64,000 bases of DNA from Sedimentisphaerales bacterium (GTDB lineage Bacteria > Planctomycetota > Phycisphaerae > Sedimentisphaerales > Anaerobacaceae), in contig JAFGEF010000015.1 of the NCBI GenBank assembly GCA_016931715.1, forward strand, positions 1 through 64,000. Direction: 5' to 3'. The first letter of the stretch is position 1. Each line of letters starts with the position of its first letter. The notes beneath the pieces were generated by a model. That model made no database searches and was not told the origin of the DNA. It was given only the letters and a program-made list of their open reading frames with translations. Below, piece by piece: positions 1 through 7,789 of this stretch. The position numbers and the translations under genes are program-made.

Positions 1-87
1 GAGGTGGCCGAGCGGCTTAAGGCGACGGTTTGCTAAACCGTTGTAGGGGGTAAACCCCTACCCCGGGTTCGAATCCCGGCCTCTCCG
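1..87 (+). tRNA. tRNA-Ser (anticodon GCU), 5' end cut by the window
   Basis: This is a class II tRNA with a long variable arm. The anticodon stem (acggt/accgt) encloses a seven-base loop with GCT at 32-34. A T-arm (GGTTCGAATCC) follows. The 3' acceptor strand CCTCTCC plus discriminator G ends at 87. The matching 5' acceptor strand would be GGAGAGG, but only its last four bases are present, so about three bases lie before the window. CCA is not encoded. A run of seven T immediately after the gene could terminate transcription. Confidence 0.93.
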
Positions 88-115
88 TTTTTTTCATGAT
101 CATTTGCGATAATTA

Positions 116-143
116 TTGACAAATTGATATGACTGAATATTAT
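116..143 (+). promoter_or_regulatory. Sigma-70-like promoter
   Basis: A perfect -35 box TTGACA (116-121) is separated by 16 bases from TATTAT (138-143). Transcription would start near 150 and run through the inverted-repeat element at 191-390 before reaching the gene starting at 417. The element would therefore sit in a structured 5' leader. Confidence 0.5.
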
Positions 144-190
144 GCTCTATTTAGTCTGTCAATAATCGGGAAATAAAAAAATATTACTAA

Positions 191-390
191 AGGATTCTGC
201 AAAATTGAAGTTAGACATACTTTAAGAAAGAAAAAATTGCTTGTGTTTAATTTTTTCTTTCTTAAACAACGAAGTTAAAGTATTCTTTAATAAGAAGTTA
301 CGGCAACGCAGCAGATTGTATGAAGAAAATCTTTTAAACCGATTTTCTTCATACAATATATGTCTAACTTCAATTTTACAGAACTCATAT
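191..390. mobile_element. MITE-like element, longest copy (copy A)
   Basis: This 200-bp element has 25-bp terminal inverted repeats (195-219 and 359-383, one mismatch). They begin TTCTGCAAAATTG and continue GAAGTTAGACATA. Inside are two AT-rich hairpins, at about 220-265 (AAGAAAGAAAAAATT arm) and 316-358 (TATGAAGAAAAT arm). It is bracketed exactly by a 10-bp direct repeat ATATTACTAA at 181-190 and 391-400, which looks like a target-site duplication. There is no coding potential. Related copies occur at eight other places in this window. Confidence 0.75.
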
Positions 391-416
391 ATATTACTAA
401 TTTAGGGAGATGTATC

Positions 417-1370
417 ATGCAAGCATATGACTTTGAGCCAATGTCGATAGGCAGAATTCTGGATGTCACTTTCAAAATCTATAAGGATAATTTCATAAGA
501 TTCATAACTATTGTGGCAATAATTCAGATCCCAATCGGCTTGCTGTCAATAATATCCAGTTCTTTAATACGCAGGGAAGCGCCTGTTCGCCAGGAGAGCT
601 ATTCCGGGCAAATTAATCCCCTTACAGAGCAGAATCCTGAAAGCATCAATACTGAAGCATTTCGGGCAAACCTCGAAAATAACCGTAATAACAGAAGCAA
701 TCCCGCGGTATTTATTGTCGGAGGTATTGGTATGATAATTGTGGGTATCTTAAGCCTGCTGGGCCAGCTTCTTTGCAGCGGAGCATTATCCAAAAGTGTT
801 TCTGAAGTATATTTAGGAAATGAGCTCACTGTCGGCCAGGCATATGGATATGTCTTTCCTAAATTTTTATCTCTGCTCGGTGCAGGCATCCTCGTTGCAC
901 TGATAGTTTACCTTGGATTCATTCTTTTAATTGTTCCCGGAATAATATTTGCTCTCTGGCTGTCGCTGACAACACCTGCCATTATTATCGAAAACCTCAG
1001 GGCAACAAAAGGAATGTCACGCAGTAAAGCTCTGGCTTCAGGTAATCTTGGCAAAATATTTTCTGTCGGTTTTCTGGCTTTATTAATTTCCCTCTTAATA
1101 ACCTTACCTTTTAACTTCATTGGAGGTTTAGTTGGAGGCATTCTGTTTGCTGATAATTTAACGATGATAACTTTTATAACACAGTTGTTTAGCCTGGCAG
1201 GACAGATATTAATTGTTCCTATCGGAGCTATAGCTTATATTTTACTGTATTATGACTTACGAATTCGCAAGGAAGGATTTGACCTTGTAATGCTCGCAAA
1301 CAGCATTGGTTCCGGGCAAGGTGTACCTAATGTCGGCCAAACATTACCGTCAAACAACTCTGAAATGTAG
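417..1370 (+). CDS. Glycerophosphoryl diester phosphodiesterase membrane-domain-like protein
   Basis: This is a 317-residue integral membrane protein. The N-terminus (FEPMSIGRILDVTFKIYKDNF) is typical of the GPDPase membrane-domain / YciC-like family: a short amphipathic stretch before the first membrane segment. About six hydrophobic segments follow, with a polar Asn/Gln/Glu-rich loop at about residues 60-105. No catalytic phosphodiesterase domain is attached. I placed the start at the ATG at 417 behind TAGGGAGA; an upstream in-frame ATG at 360 lies inside a mobile-element end and has no ribosome binding site. It is the first gene of a run with DUF4129, DUF4350, MoxR and DUF58 genes, which suggests a role in envelope or membrane-complex assembly. 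The function itself is unknown. Confidence 0.75.
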   Translation: MQAYDFEPMSIGRILDVTFKIYKDNFIRFITIVAIIQIPIGLLSIISSSLIRREAPVRQESYSGQINPLTEQNPESINTEAFRANLENNRNNRSNPAVFIVGGIGMIIVGILSLLGQLLCSGALSKSVSEVYLGNELTVGQAYGYVFPKFLSLLGAGILVALIVYLGFILLIVPGIIFALWLSLTTPAIIIENLRATKGMSRSKALASGNLGKIFSVGFLALLISLLITLPFNFIGGLVGGILFADNLTMITFITQLFSLAGQILIVPIGAIAYILLYYDLRIRKEGFDLVMLANSIGSGQGVPNVGQTLPSNNSEM

Positions 1371-2085
1371 ATTTCTGCTATCAGCAGCTATCGTAATAAT
1401 ATTTTTATCACCTGCAATATTCTTCGCAAACGAATCAGCAGATACAGATAGTGTACAATATAACAGAGCCGATGCTGACACTATAAAAATACTTACCAGG
1501 CAGATTCTTTCGATAAAAGATTTTGCGCCCAGGAAAACTTTTCAGCAATGGTTAATTGAGAAATTAACGAAGTGGGATTTGCCAAAACTCGAATTTAGTC
1601 ACGGCTGGGTCGCGGTTGTCTGCTGGATTATTCTTATCTGGTGCATTCTTACTCTAATAGCAATATTTATTCATTTTATTTATACCATAACTTTATTGAT
1701 TCGACCGGCTGCGGTATCTTCCGATGCCGGAAGAAATATATCATCGAAATCAGTAAAGATTACATCTTTCACTGAGCTGTATAAAATGGCTCAGGAATTT
1801 GCAGGAAATGGCGCATTCCGTGAAGCTGTCAGTACAATATCGGCCGCTCTTCTCTATTGGCTTGATTCCGTGAATATTGTCAGTTTCCATGAAAGTAAAA
1901 CCAACGGAGATTATATCAGGGAATATCCATCAGATTATACAGGCAGGGATGCTTTCAGAAAATTCATATGCATATCCGAGCAAAACATTTACGGCAGCCT
2001 TCGCAGTGATAATCAAACATATAACCAAATGAATTCTTTAATGGAGCATATACAGAACTGTGTCGCCAGACAGACAAAAGAGTGA
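1330..2085 (+). CDS. DUF4129 domain-containing membrane protein
   Basis: This 251-residue protein has an N-terminal hydrophobic segment (signal peptide or anchor), an extracytoplasmic stretch of about 65 residues, a second membrane segment near residue 95, and a cytoplasmic C-terminal DUF4129-like domain of about 100 residues. That domain has the repeated helices FREAVSTISAALLYWLD and FRKFICISEQNIYG. The ATG at 1330 follows CAAGGTG at good spacing and overlaps the upstream gene by 41 bases; a TTG at 1306 is the alternative. DUF4129 proteins are recurrent partners of MoxR-DUF58 systems, as here. The biochemical role is not established. Confidence 0.75.
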   Translation: MSAKHYRQTTLKCRFLLSAAIVIIFLSPAIFFANESADTDSVQYNRADADTIKILTRQILSIKDFAPRKTFQQWLIEKLTKWDLPKLEFSHGWVAVVCWIILIWCILTLIAIFIHFIYTITLLIRPAAVSSDAGRNISSKSVKITSFTELYKMAQEFAGNGAFREAVSTISAALLYWLDSVNIVSFHESKTNGDYIREYPSDYTGRDAFRKFICISEQNIYGSLRSDNQTYNQMNSLMEHIQNCVARQTKE

Positions 2086-3325
2086 TTATTTTATCTTGGC
2101 TATTCTCGGAGCAATTACAGCAGGAATACTGTTCATATTTATTCTTTTAGATTTGATCGGGAAAGACAAGCCCGGTATGCCCGGTATTCGAGCATCAGAT
2201 TCTACGAATGTGGACGGCGTATTGGTTTGCTATACGCTTTTCGAGAAACTCGGAATGCATGTGGAACGTTCTCAAAAAGCTCTTCTTGGCAAGGTACTTT
2301 CCAAAATAGATGTTCTGTTCCTGTTAAATCCTGTTATACCGATGTATGAAGGCGAGATTAGAGATATACGGGAATGGTTAACCGGAGGAGGTGTATTAAT
2401 TTGTACAAATATACCAAAAGGACTGCACCCCTTTTTGCAGCAATTTACTCAATCCTCCAATTCGTCCATGAATCCGGCAAGAAAAATAAATTCGCCTATA
2501 AATACAGCCGCTGATATACCTGCTCAGCATGCAAATCTTCCTTTGGCTCGTGACATATCGAAAATTTACTTCGAGACATCTAATGTTATCAAAGCTGATA
2601 TTCCCGACTTTACTCAGCATAAAAGTTCGATAGAAACTCTTCTATCTGATAACATCGGCTCTCGTATTATCAAATTCAGTTTAGGCTCCGGCTGCATTAT
2701 TCTTTTATCTGACAGTTCTTTTCTGGCGAATGGACATATAGATAAAAATGATAATGCCGTACTTGCGGTCAATCTTGTTTCTTATGCTATTTCGCTGGCT
2801 GAAAACAATAACGTTGTATTTGATGAATATCATTTTAATACATCAAACAGTCAAACCGGATTTGGTACATTAAGTAAAATGCTGTTCAGTTCTGCCGCCG
2901 GATGGTCGGTTTTAAGCCTGATTATTGCCGGCGTATTTTACATTATTTATAAAGGCAGGAGATTTGGTTACAGACGAAGTCTTGAAAATAAACATAGACG
3001 CTCGAAACTCGAGTATATTTACAGCGTCGGCTCCGCATACCATTCTGCCGGAGCTAACCGGCTTACCCTGAAAATTATTTATGACTGGCTCAGGCGCAAA
3101 ACTTCTGATATTACAGGATTGGCTCCAAATGCGTCAAATTCAGCAATTGCCAATGAACTATCTCGCCGAAGCGGACATGAGCCTGAAAAATATAAACTAA
3201 TATTCGACAAATGCGACAAAATGATGACACAAAAAAAAATATCGGAACGACAGATGCAATCTGCATTAAAAGAACTCGCATCAATTGAAATGGAGATATT
3301 CAATGAACATCGAAAACATAAATGA
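2060..3325 (+). CDS. DUF4350 domain-containing membrane protein
   Basis: This 421-residue protein starts at GTG 2060, overlapping the previous gene by 26 bases. It has an N-terminal membrane segment, then a DUF4350-type domain (class I glutamine-amidotransferase-like fold) in about residues 40-260. The domain shows the hallmark IREWLTGGGVLICTN and ends with IKFSLGSGCIILLSD. A second membrane segment lies near residue 285, followed by a basic cytoplasmic tail of about 120 residues. DUF4350 proteins accompany MoxR, DUF58 and DUF4129 proteins in many bacteria. Two larger proteins at 28.8-34.0 kb carry similar domains. Confidence 0.78.
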   Translation: MSPDRQKSDYFILAILGAITAGILFIFILLDLIGKDKPGMPGIRASDSTNVDGVLVCYTLFEKLGMHVERSQKALLGKVLSKIDVLFLLNPVIPMYEGEIRDIREWLTGGGVLICTNIPKGLHPFLQQFTQSSNSSMNPARKINSPINTAADIPAQHANLPLARDISKIYFETSNVIKADIPDFTQHKSSIETLLSDNIGSRIIKFSLGSGCIILLSDSSFLANGHIDKNDNAVLAVNLVSYAISLAENNNVVFDEYHFNTSNSQTGFGTLSKMLFSSAAGWSVLSLIIAGVFYIIYKGRRFGYRRSLENKHRRSKLEYIYSVGSAYHSAGANRLTLKIIYDWLRRKTSDITGLAPNASNSAIANELSRRSGHEPEKYKLIFDKCDKMMTQKKISERQMQSALKELASIEMEIFNEHRKHK

Positions 3326-4259
3326 GACAGCACAACAAATACTTAACGAGCTTCGCAAGACTATAATTGGTCAGGAAGAAGCCCTCGAACAAACAGCCGC
3401 TGCCCTGTTTGCGGGAGGCCATGCCCTGCTCGAAGGAGTCCCGGGAACAGGCAAAACCCTGCTGGCAAGAACCTTATCATGCGTTACAGGGACATTATTC
3501 CATCGTATTCAGTTCACTCCGGACCTGATGCCTTCAGATATTATAGGCGTAAATATTTATGATATGACTGAACGGAAGTTTAATTTCAGAACAGGCCCGA
3601 TATTTTGTGATATTCTTCTGGCAGACGAAATCAACAGGGCGCCCGCAAAAACACAATCAGCGCTCCTTGAGGCGATGCAGGAGCGACAGGCTACCATTGA
3701 CGGCGGTTCATATCCGATGTCTCCTGTCTTTACAGTTTTCGCTACTCAGAATCCTGTTGAATATGAAGGTACCTATCCGCTTCCCGAGGCACAGGTTGAC
3801 AGGTTCATGATGAAAATTCTTATTAAATATCCGCCCGAAACAGCGGAAGCCGGGATACTTGATAAGGTCGAATCCGGATTCGATTCTTCCAATCTCGAAA
3901 CCGCCGATATCAGAAAGGTTCTCGACCTTGAAACGCTTATGGCTATACGTGAAGCAGCCAGAAAGATTCATGTCGAAGAGCCGGTCAGGCGATATATCAC
4001 TCAAATTATTCGTGCAACTCGTTCGAAGCCTAACATTACTCTCGGAGCAAGTCCCCGCGCAGGCGTAATGCTGATGAATGCAGCAAAAGCAAAAGCCCTG
4101 CTGATGGGCCGTGACTTTTCGACTCCTGATGATGTGAAATCCATGTCGCTGCCTGTACTGCGTCACCGGATACTGCTTGTTCCTGAAGCTGAAATCGAAG
4201 GCAAAACCGCAGATGACTGCATCAGTGAAATTCTCTACACAATTGAGGTGCCAAGATAA
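3303..4259 (+). CDS. MoxR-family AAA+ ATPase
   Basis: This is a 318-residue cytoplasmic AAA+ ATPase. Walker A is GVPGTGKT (residues 45-52) and Walker B is ILLADEINRAP (D108, E109). The sensor region FATQNPVEYEGTYPLPEAQ(V)DRF is family-typical, and a C-terminal lid domain follows. MoxR ATPases act as chaperone-like assembly factors for protein or metal-cofactor complexes, usually with a DUF58/VWA partner, encoded directly downstream here. I chose the ATG at 3303 (GGAG eight bases upstream) over an in-frame TTG at 3285; it overlaps the DUF4350 gene by 23 bases. The family assignment is secure; the client is unknown. Confidence 0.92.
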   Translation: MNIENINETAQQILNELRKTIIGQEEALEQTAAALFAGGHALLEGVPGTGKTLLARTLSCVTGTLFHRIQFTPDLMPSDIIGVNIYDMTERKFNFRTGPIFCDILLADEINRAPAKTQSALLEAMQERQATIDGGSYPMSPVFTVFATQNPVEYEGTYPLPEAQVDRFMMKILIKYPPETAEAGILDKVESGFDSSNLETADIRKVLDLETLMAIREAARKIHVEEPVRRYITQIIRATRSKPNITLGASPRAGVMLMNAAKAKALLMGRDFSTPDDVKSMSLPVLRHRILLVPEAEIEGKTADDCISEILYTIEVPR

Positions 4260-4262
4260 TTT

Positions 4263-5573
4263 ATGCTCCCTTCTTTACGATTGATAATATTGATTGCGGC
4301 AGCCGCCCCGATATTTTTAGCAGGTTCTTTATATGATTTTTTTACCGGTATCGGGGTAATTTATGTAATCCTTCTAATACTTTATACTGCTTTAGATGCA
4401 CTTATTCTGCCCGGGAAGCATAAATTTCTTATTAAGCGAATTATCCCCGCTCGAATATCTCTCGGTTTCCCGACACTCGTCAAATTCGAAGTTCAGAACA
4501 ACTGCCGCAGACGAATGGAAGTCATTCTTGCTGAAGATATACCTCCGGCAATGAATGTCACGCCAGACAGGTGTAAAATATTACTGGGCGCCGGCGAAAG
4601 AAAAACTGTTGAATACCGCCTCGATGCACATAAGCGGGGAAAATACGAGCTTTCATACATATATGCAAGAATTTTGCCTTACATGGGCTTATTACACCGC
4701 CAGTTCAAAATCCGGATACCTGACAATATCAGCGTCTTTCCGAATCTAATGAACCTGAAAAGATACGAGCTTCTCATAAGGAGAGGCATGGACTCCGATC
4801 AGGGCATACTAAAGCTCAGGCAAATCGGGCCGGGATCTGAATTCGAGAGTTTGCGACACTACGTCAGCGGCGATGAAATATCGCGAATTGAATGGAAGGC
4901 AACCGCCCGAAAAGGAAAGCTTATAGTAAAAAACTATGAACCGGAAAAACAGCAGAATATTATTGTTGCAATCGATACAGGACGTGCAACTGCAGGAGAG
5001 TTCGGCGGATTGAGCAGAGTCGATTATTTGGTAAACGCAACCTTAATGCTGGCTTACGCAGCCCTGCGTCAGAATGACTGGTTCAGTATGATTGCATTCA
5101 GTGACAAAATTGACAGCTATTTGCCTCCGGTGAACGGCATAAAAAACATCGATCGTGTCGCAAAGTCACTTTTTGAATTACAGCCGAACCTTGTCGAGTC
5201 CAATTACGGTGCTGCATGCCGCTTTCTGGGTTTGAAAAACCGCAAACGAAGTTTGCTGTGCATGATGACTGATGTAGTTGATCGTCACGCAAGCAATGAA
5301 ATCATATCATATATGTCACGATTTTCACGTTATCATCTTCCTCTTGCGATAACTTTATCAAACCCGGAAATCCGCCAGGCTGCTGAAATTCCGCTGACGG
5401 AATGTAATGACCCATACAGTAAAGCTGCAGCTCTGGATACCATCGCCGCCAGAGAAGAAGCTCTTTTATTAATGAAACACAAAGGAATATCTGTTTTGGA
5501 CGTCCCCCCAAATCGCCTGACACCGGAACTGATAAATCGCTATACACTGATTAAATCAACACATCAGCTTTAA
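4263..5573 (+). CDS. DUF58 domain-containing protein (MoxR partner)
   Basis: This 436-residue protein has two N-terminal membrane segments (about residues 5-50), then a beta-rich extracytoplasmic or membrane-proximal region. The DUF58 core follows at about residues 195-245 with GSEFESLRHYVSGDEISRI and IEWKATARKGKLIVKNYEPE. The C-terminal half is a degenerate von Willebrand factor A-like fold; IIVAIDTGRA replaces the metal-site DxSxS, so metal binding is doubtful. It starts three bases after the MoxR stop and ends one base before the convergent SpoIIM-like gene. Confidence 0.88.
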   Translation: MLPSLRLIILIAAAAPIFLAGSLYDFFTGIGVIYVILLILYTALDALILPGKHKFLIKRIIPARISLGFPTLVKFEVQNNCRRRMEVILAEDIPPAMNVTPDRCKILLGAGERKTVEYRLDAHKRGKYELSYIYARILPYMGLLHRQFKIRIPDNISVFPNLMNLKRYELLIRRGMDSDQGILKLRQIGPGSEFESLRHYVSGDEISRIEWKATARKGKLIVKNYEPEKQQNIIVAIDTGRATAGEFGGLSRVDYLVNATLMLAYAALRQNDWFSMIAFSDKIDSYLPPVNGIKNIDRVAKSLFELQPNLVESNYGAACRFLGLKNRKRSLLCMMTDVVDRHASNEIISYMSRFSRYHLPLAITLSNPEIRQAAEIPLTECNDPYSKAAALDTIAAREEALLLMKHKGISVLDVPPNRLTPELINRYTLIKSTHQL

Positions 5574-5574
5574 T

Positions 5575-6597
5575 TTACAAAATAAGGGATTCGCTGATTT
5601 TTTGCGGAGATGGAATATCACTTTCAGAAAAACGCCTGCGACCGGTGAACATCAGGTAAGATATCGTCACAAACGCAACGGATATTCCTAATACAATTTT
5701 GACAATACCCGGAAGATATGACGGAGTGACAAATCCCTCGATAATACCTGCAACAACAAACATCGGAATCGTCCCAAGAACGAGCAGCGAGGCTTCAATT
5801 GCGCCTGTTCTAAGAGACGCCGCGCGATTTAAGTGTCCGGGTATTGCCAGTGACAATCCCAGCCTCAGCCCTGCCGCAGCAGATACCAGTATAGCAAATA
5901 TTTCCAATACCCCATGCGGCGCAATGAAAGACCAGAACTCGAACGTCAGGCCATAATTTGAGAAATAAGCCGCTATGCCTCCAATCATCATTGCATTATA
6001 AAATACCAAAAGACAAGTGCCAATCCCGGCGGTTATACCAAGTGCAAATGCCCTGAAAGCTACTGAAATATTATTTGTCATAATTCCAGCCGCCATCGGA
6101 GGTTTTTCCATGCGTCTGAATCTTTCGCTTATGTCACGGCTGGTTATCCCTGAATCTTCGTCTGTAACGTCCAGCTTTCCGGGAACAAAGAGATATGCAT
6201 TCGACGGCTCTAATGTTGTGCTGACATATGCCCCTAAAAAACCAATCACAAAAAGAGCTATTGCAAGCAGCAGATAAGGCCATAACCTGCGAAACAGCTC
6301 GGGATAGTCATTTCGGAAAAACTCATATATTGCCCGAAAATACCTTACATTTTTACGCCTGTATAAAAGACCGTGTGCCGAAATAGCAAGCTGATTTATT
6401 CGCTTGCGGGTTACAGAATCGATGTTGTACATTTTTGCTCTGCCGGCATCGATTGCCACTGCCGGATATAATCTTGTCAATTCGTGAAGTTCATTATCAC
6501 TCAATCCCTTCAATCCCTTTTTACCGGTTTTGCCTATAATATCCTCAAGCCTGTTCCATGCATCTATTCTTGTTTTAAGGAATCTGGCAGGTGTCAT
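5575..6597 (-). CDS. Stage II sporulation protein M-like membrane protein
   Basis: This 340-residue protein has a cytoplasmic N-terminal helical region of about 110 residues (FLKTRIDAWNRLEDI motif). About five membrane segments of the SpoIIM/DUF95 family follow, including the FAPHGVLEIFAIL stretch (here FIAPHGVLEIFAI) that is characteristic of it. SpoIIM-like proteins outside Firmicutes are not sporulation factors. They sit beside RDD and MoxR/DUF58 genes as here, and a role in membrane remodelling or transport is assumed. The start is ATG at 6597 with GGAG upstream. It follows the RDD gene on the same strand with a 77-base gap and faces the MoxR operon. Confidence 0.85.
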   Translation of the reverse strand: MTPARFLKTRIDAWNRLEDIIGKTGKKGLKGLSDNELHELTRLYPAVAIDAGRAKMYNIDSVTRKRINQLAISAHGLLYRRKNVRYFRAIYEFFRNDYPELFRRLWPYLLLAIALFVIGFLGAYVSTTLEPSNAYLFVPGKLDVTDEDSGITSRDISERFRRMEKPPMAAGIMTNNISVAFRAFALGITAGIGTCLLVFYNAMMIGGIAAYFSNYGLTFEFWSFIAPHGVLEIFAILVSAAAGLRLGLSLAIPGHLNRAASLRTGAIEASLLVLGTIPMFVVAGIIEGFVTPSYLPGIVKIVLGISVAFVTISYLMFTGRRRFSESDIPSPQKISESLIL

Positions 6598-6674
6598 TTC
6601 TCGAACTCCAATAGTACTTGTTTTGTCATGTATTTATTTGCAGTGCAAATTTTTATACGGTTGCCGCAACTGTT

Positions 6675-7460
6675 TTATTTCCGTTCTTTATTTTCTTCAC
6701 TATTAGCATTTATTATAATTTTTTCTACATATTCTTCAAGTACTTCCAGCGATTCATCAGGCATTGCCTGCCCGATTCGATTGAATATCGGCCTCATAAT
6801 CTGAGGCAGTAATTGCTGCCTGGCTTGTAAATTCAATTCGTTGCGCCTGAGCCAGTAATTGTGCAATAAACGATATTCTTCAGGCTTAAGGCCAGTTGCT
6901 TCCAGGGCAAACGCTGTTACAGACTCATTATCGAGAACTTTTCTTTTCTGATCATAACGAGACGAATAGTTCGGCAATTCTTCAGAAATGACTACTGTAC
7001 CCGCGGCGAGATCACCGAGACGCTGTCCTTTCCTGGTGATAAACATTACAATACCCGCCAAGGCATATAATACGATAAAGTCAACAATTCTCAATAAATT
7101 CCGAATGGCAATGGAACTAAAAGTAATTCCGCCGCCTTCCATTTGTACCACCCGAATCTTTACATATTTTTTTCCGGGACTCTGGCCATTAGTCAACATC
7201 TCAAAAAAAACAAAATACCCCCAAAAAACAGCGAATGCAATCAGAATCAGGATAGCAGACAGCCATATTTCAGAAGTATCTGAAAAGCCTGTATCTGAAA
7301 CAGATATACCGGCCACAAAAAACGGGATAAAAATGAAAAGATAAATAACTAATATTAGCAAATGATCAAGAAATCCTGCTAAAAAGCGGGAGCCTATACC
7401 TGCCAGGCGACGCTCAAGCTCGACATTCTCAGGTGTCTCAATTAAGTCAAAATCCTGCAC
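6675..7460 (-). CDS. RDD family membrane protein
   Basis: This 261-residue protein has an RDD domain at about residues 15-165. The typical opening is RLAGIGSRFLAGFLDHLL; two membrane helices, a third segment and the GQRLGDLAAGTVV signature follow. The C-terminal 90 residues are charged and helical. The start is set at GTG 7460 because GGAAGG lies seven bases upstream; a TTG at 7499 would add 13 residues and lacks a clear ribosome binding site. It precedes the SpoIIM-like gene on the same strand. RDD proteins are poorly understood membrane proteins, some linked to ion or osmolyte transport. Confidence 0.85.
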   Translation of the reverse strand: MQDFDLIETPENVELERRLAGIGSRFLAGFLDHLLILVIYLFIFIPFFVAGISVSDTGFSDTSEIWLSAILILIAFAVFWGYFVFFEMLTNGQSPGKKYVKIRVVQMEGGGITFSSIAIRNLLRIVDFIVLYALAGIVMFITRKGQRLGDLAAGTVVISEELPNYSSRYDQKRKVLDNESVTAFALEATGLKPEEYRLLHNYWLRRNELNLQARQQLLPQIMRPIFNRIGQAMPDESLEVLEEYVEKIIINANSEENKERK

Positions 7461-7713
7461 TGTTTTCCTTCCTGATTCTCTTAATAAACTTCCAGACAAA
7501 TATATATGAAATATATAGCATAGAAACCGACTAATAAAGGAAATAATTACAGAAATACGGTAGAATTATTTATGAAAACTCTATTTATTTCTAAAAATAA
7601 GCTGGAATTATTACGTACTTCTGTTATAGTATATAAACTTTTTTGGGTGGTTGTAATTAAAACATTTTATCAAAAACTGATATTACCATCAAATTTTAGA
7701 AACCGTTTTTTGT

Positions 7714-7742
7714 TTGTTATTGGATAGTTTGCTACATAATAT
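7714..7742 (+). promoter_or_regulatory. Candidate promoter of the hyd operon
   Basis: TTGTTA (7714-7719) is separated by 17 bases from TAATAT (7737-7742). The -10 box lies inside the left direct repeat of the 21-bp element. Insertion of the element duplicated this box, so a second TAATAT occurs at 7765-7770. Confidence 0.4.
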
Positions 7743-7763
7743 AAGAGTTTTGCAAAAGTTCAG
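7743..7763. repeat. Minimal 21-bp copy of the dispersed element
   Basis: The unit runs AAGAG, then the palindrome TTTTGCAAAA, then GTTCAG. It is bracketed exactly by the 7-bp direct repeat ATAATAT (7736-7742 and 7764-7770). It equals the two ends of the long copy at 35105-35291 joined at the shared palindrome with everything between them deleted. A nearly identical unit lies at 14800-14821. Confidence 0.6.
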
Positions 7764-7789
7764 ATAATATGCAGCAGTAAGGATAATTT

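Larger units (their letters stand above)
88..416. other. Intergenic region with promoter and a mobile-element copy
   Basis: This gap between the tRNA and the first protein gene holds a sigma-70-like promoter (116-143) and a 200-bp inverted-repeat element (191-390) with its flanking direct repeats. The rest of the gap is the ribosome binding site GGGAGA at about 405. No convincing gene is seen. Confidence 0.6.
7461..7789. other. Divergent intergenic region upstream of the hydrogenase operon
   Basis: This 329-bp AT-rich spacer separates the minus-strand RDD gene from the plus-strand hydrogenase genes. It contains a candidate promoter (7714-7742) and a 21-bp minimal copy of the dispersed element (7743-7763) between two ATAATAT repeats. 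The ribosome binding site is AAGGA at about 7779. I see no clear operator. Confidence 0.5.

Noticed and set aside
5575-6597. SpoIIM-like gene as evidence for sporulation
   Set aside because: The family is widespread in non-sporulating bacteria and no other sporulation gene is present.
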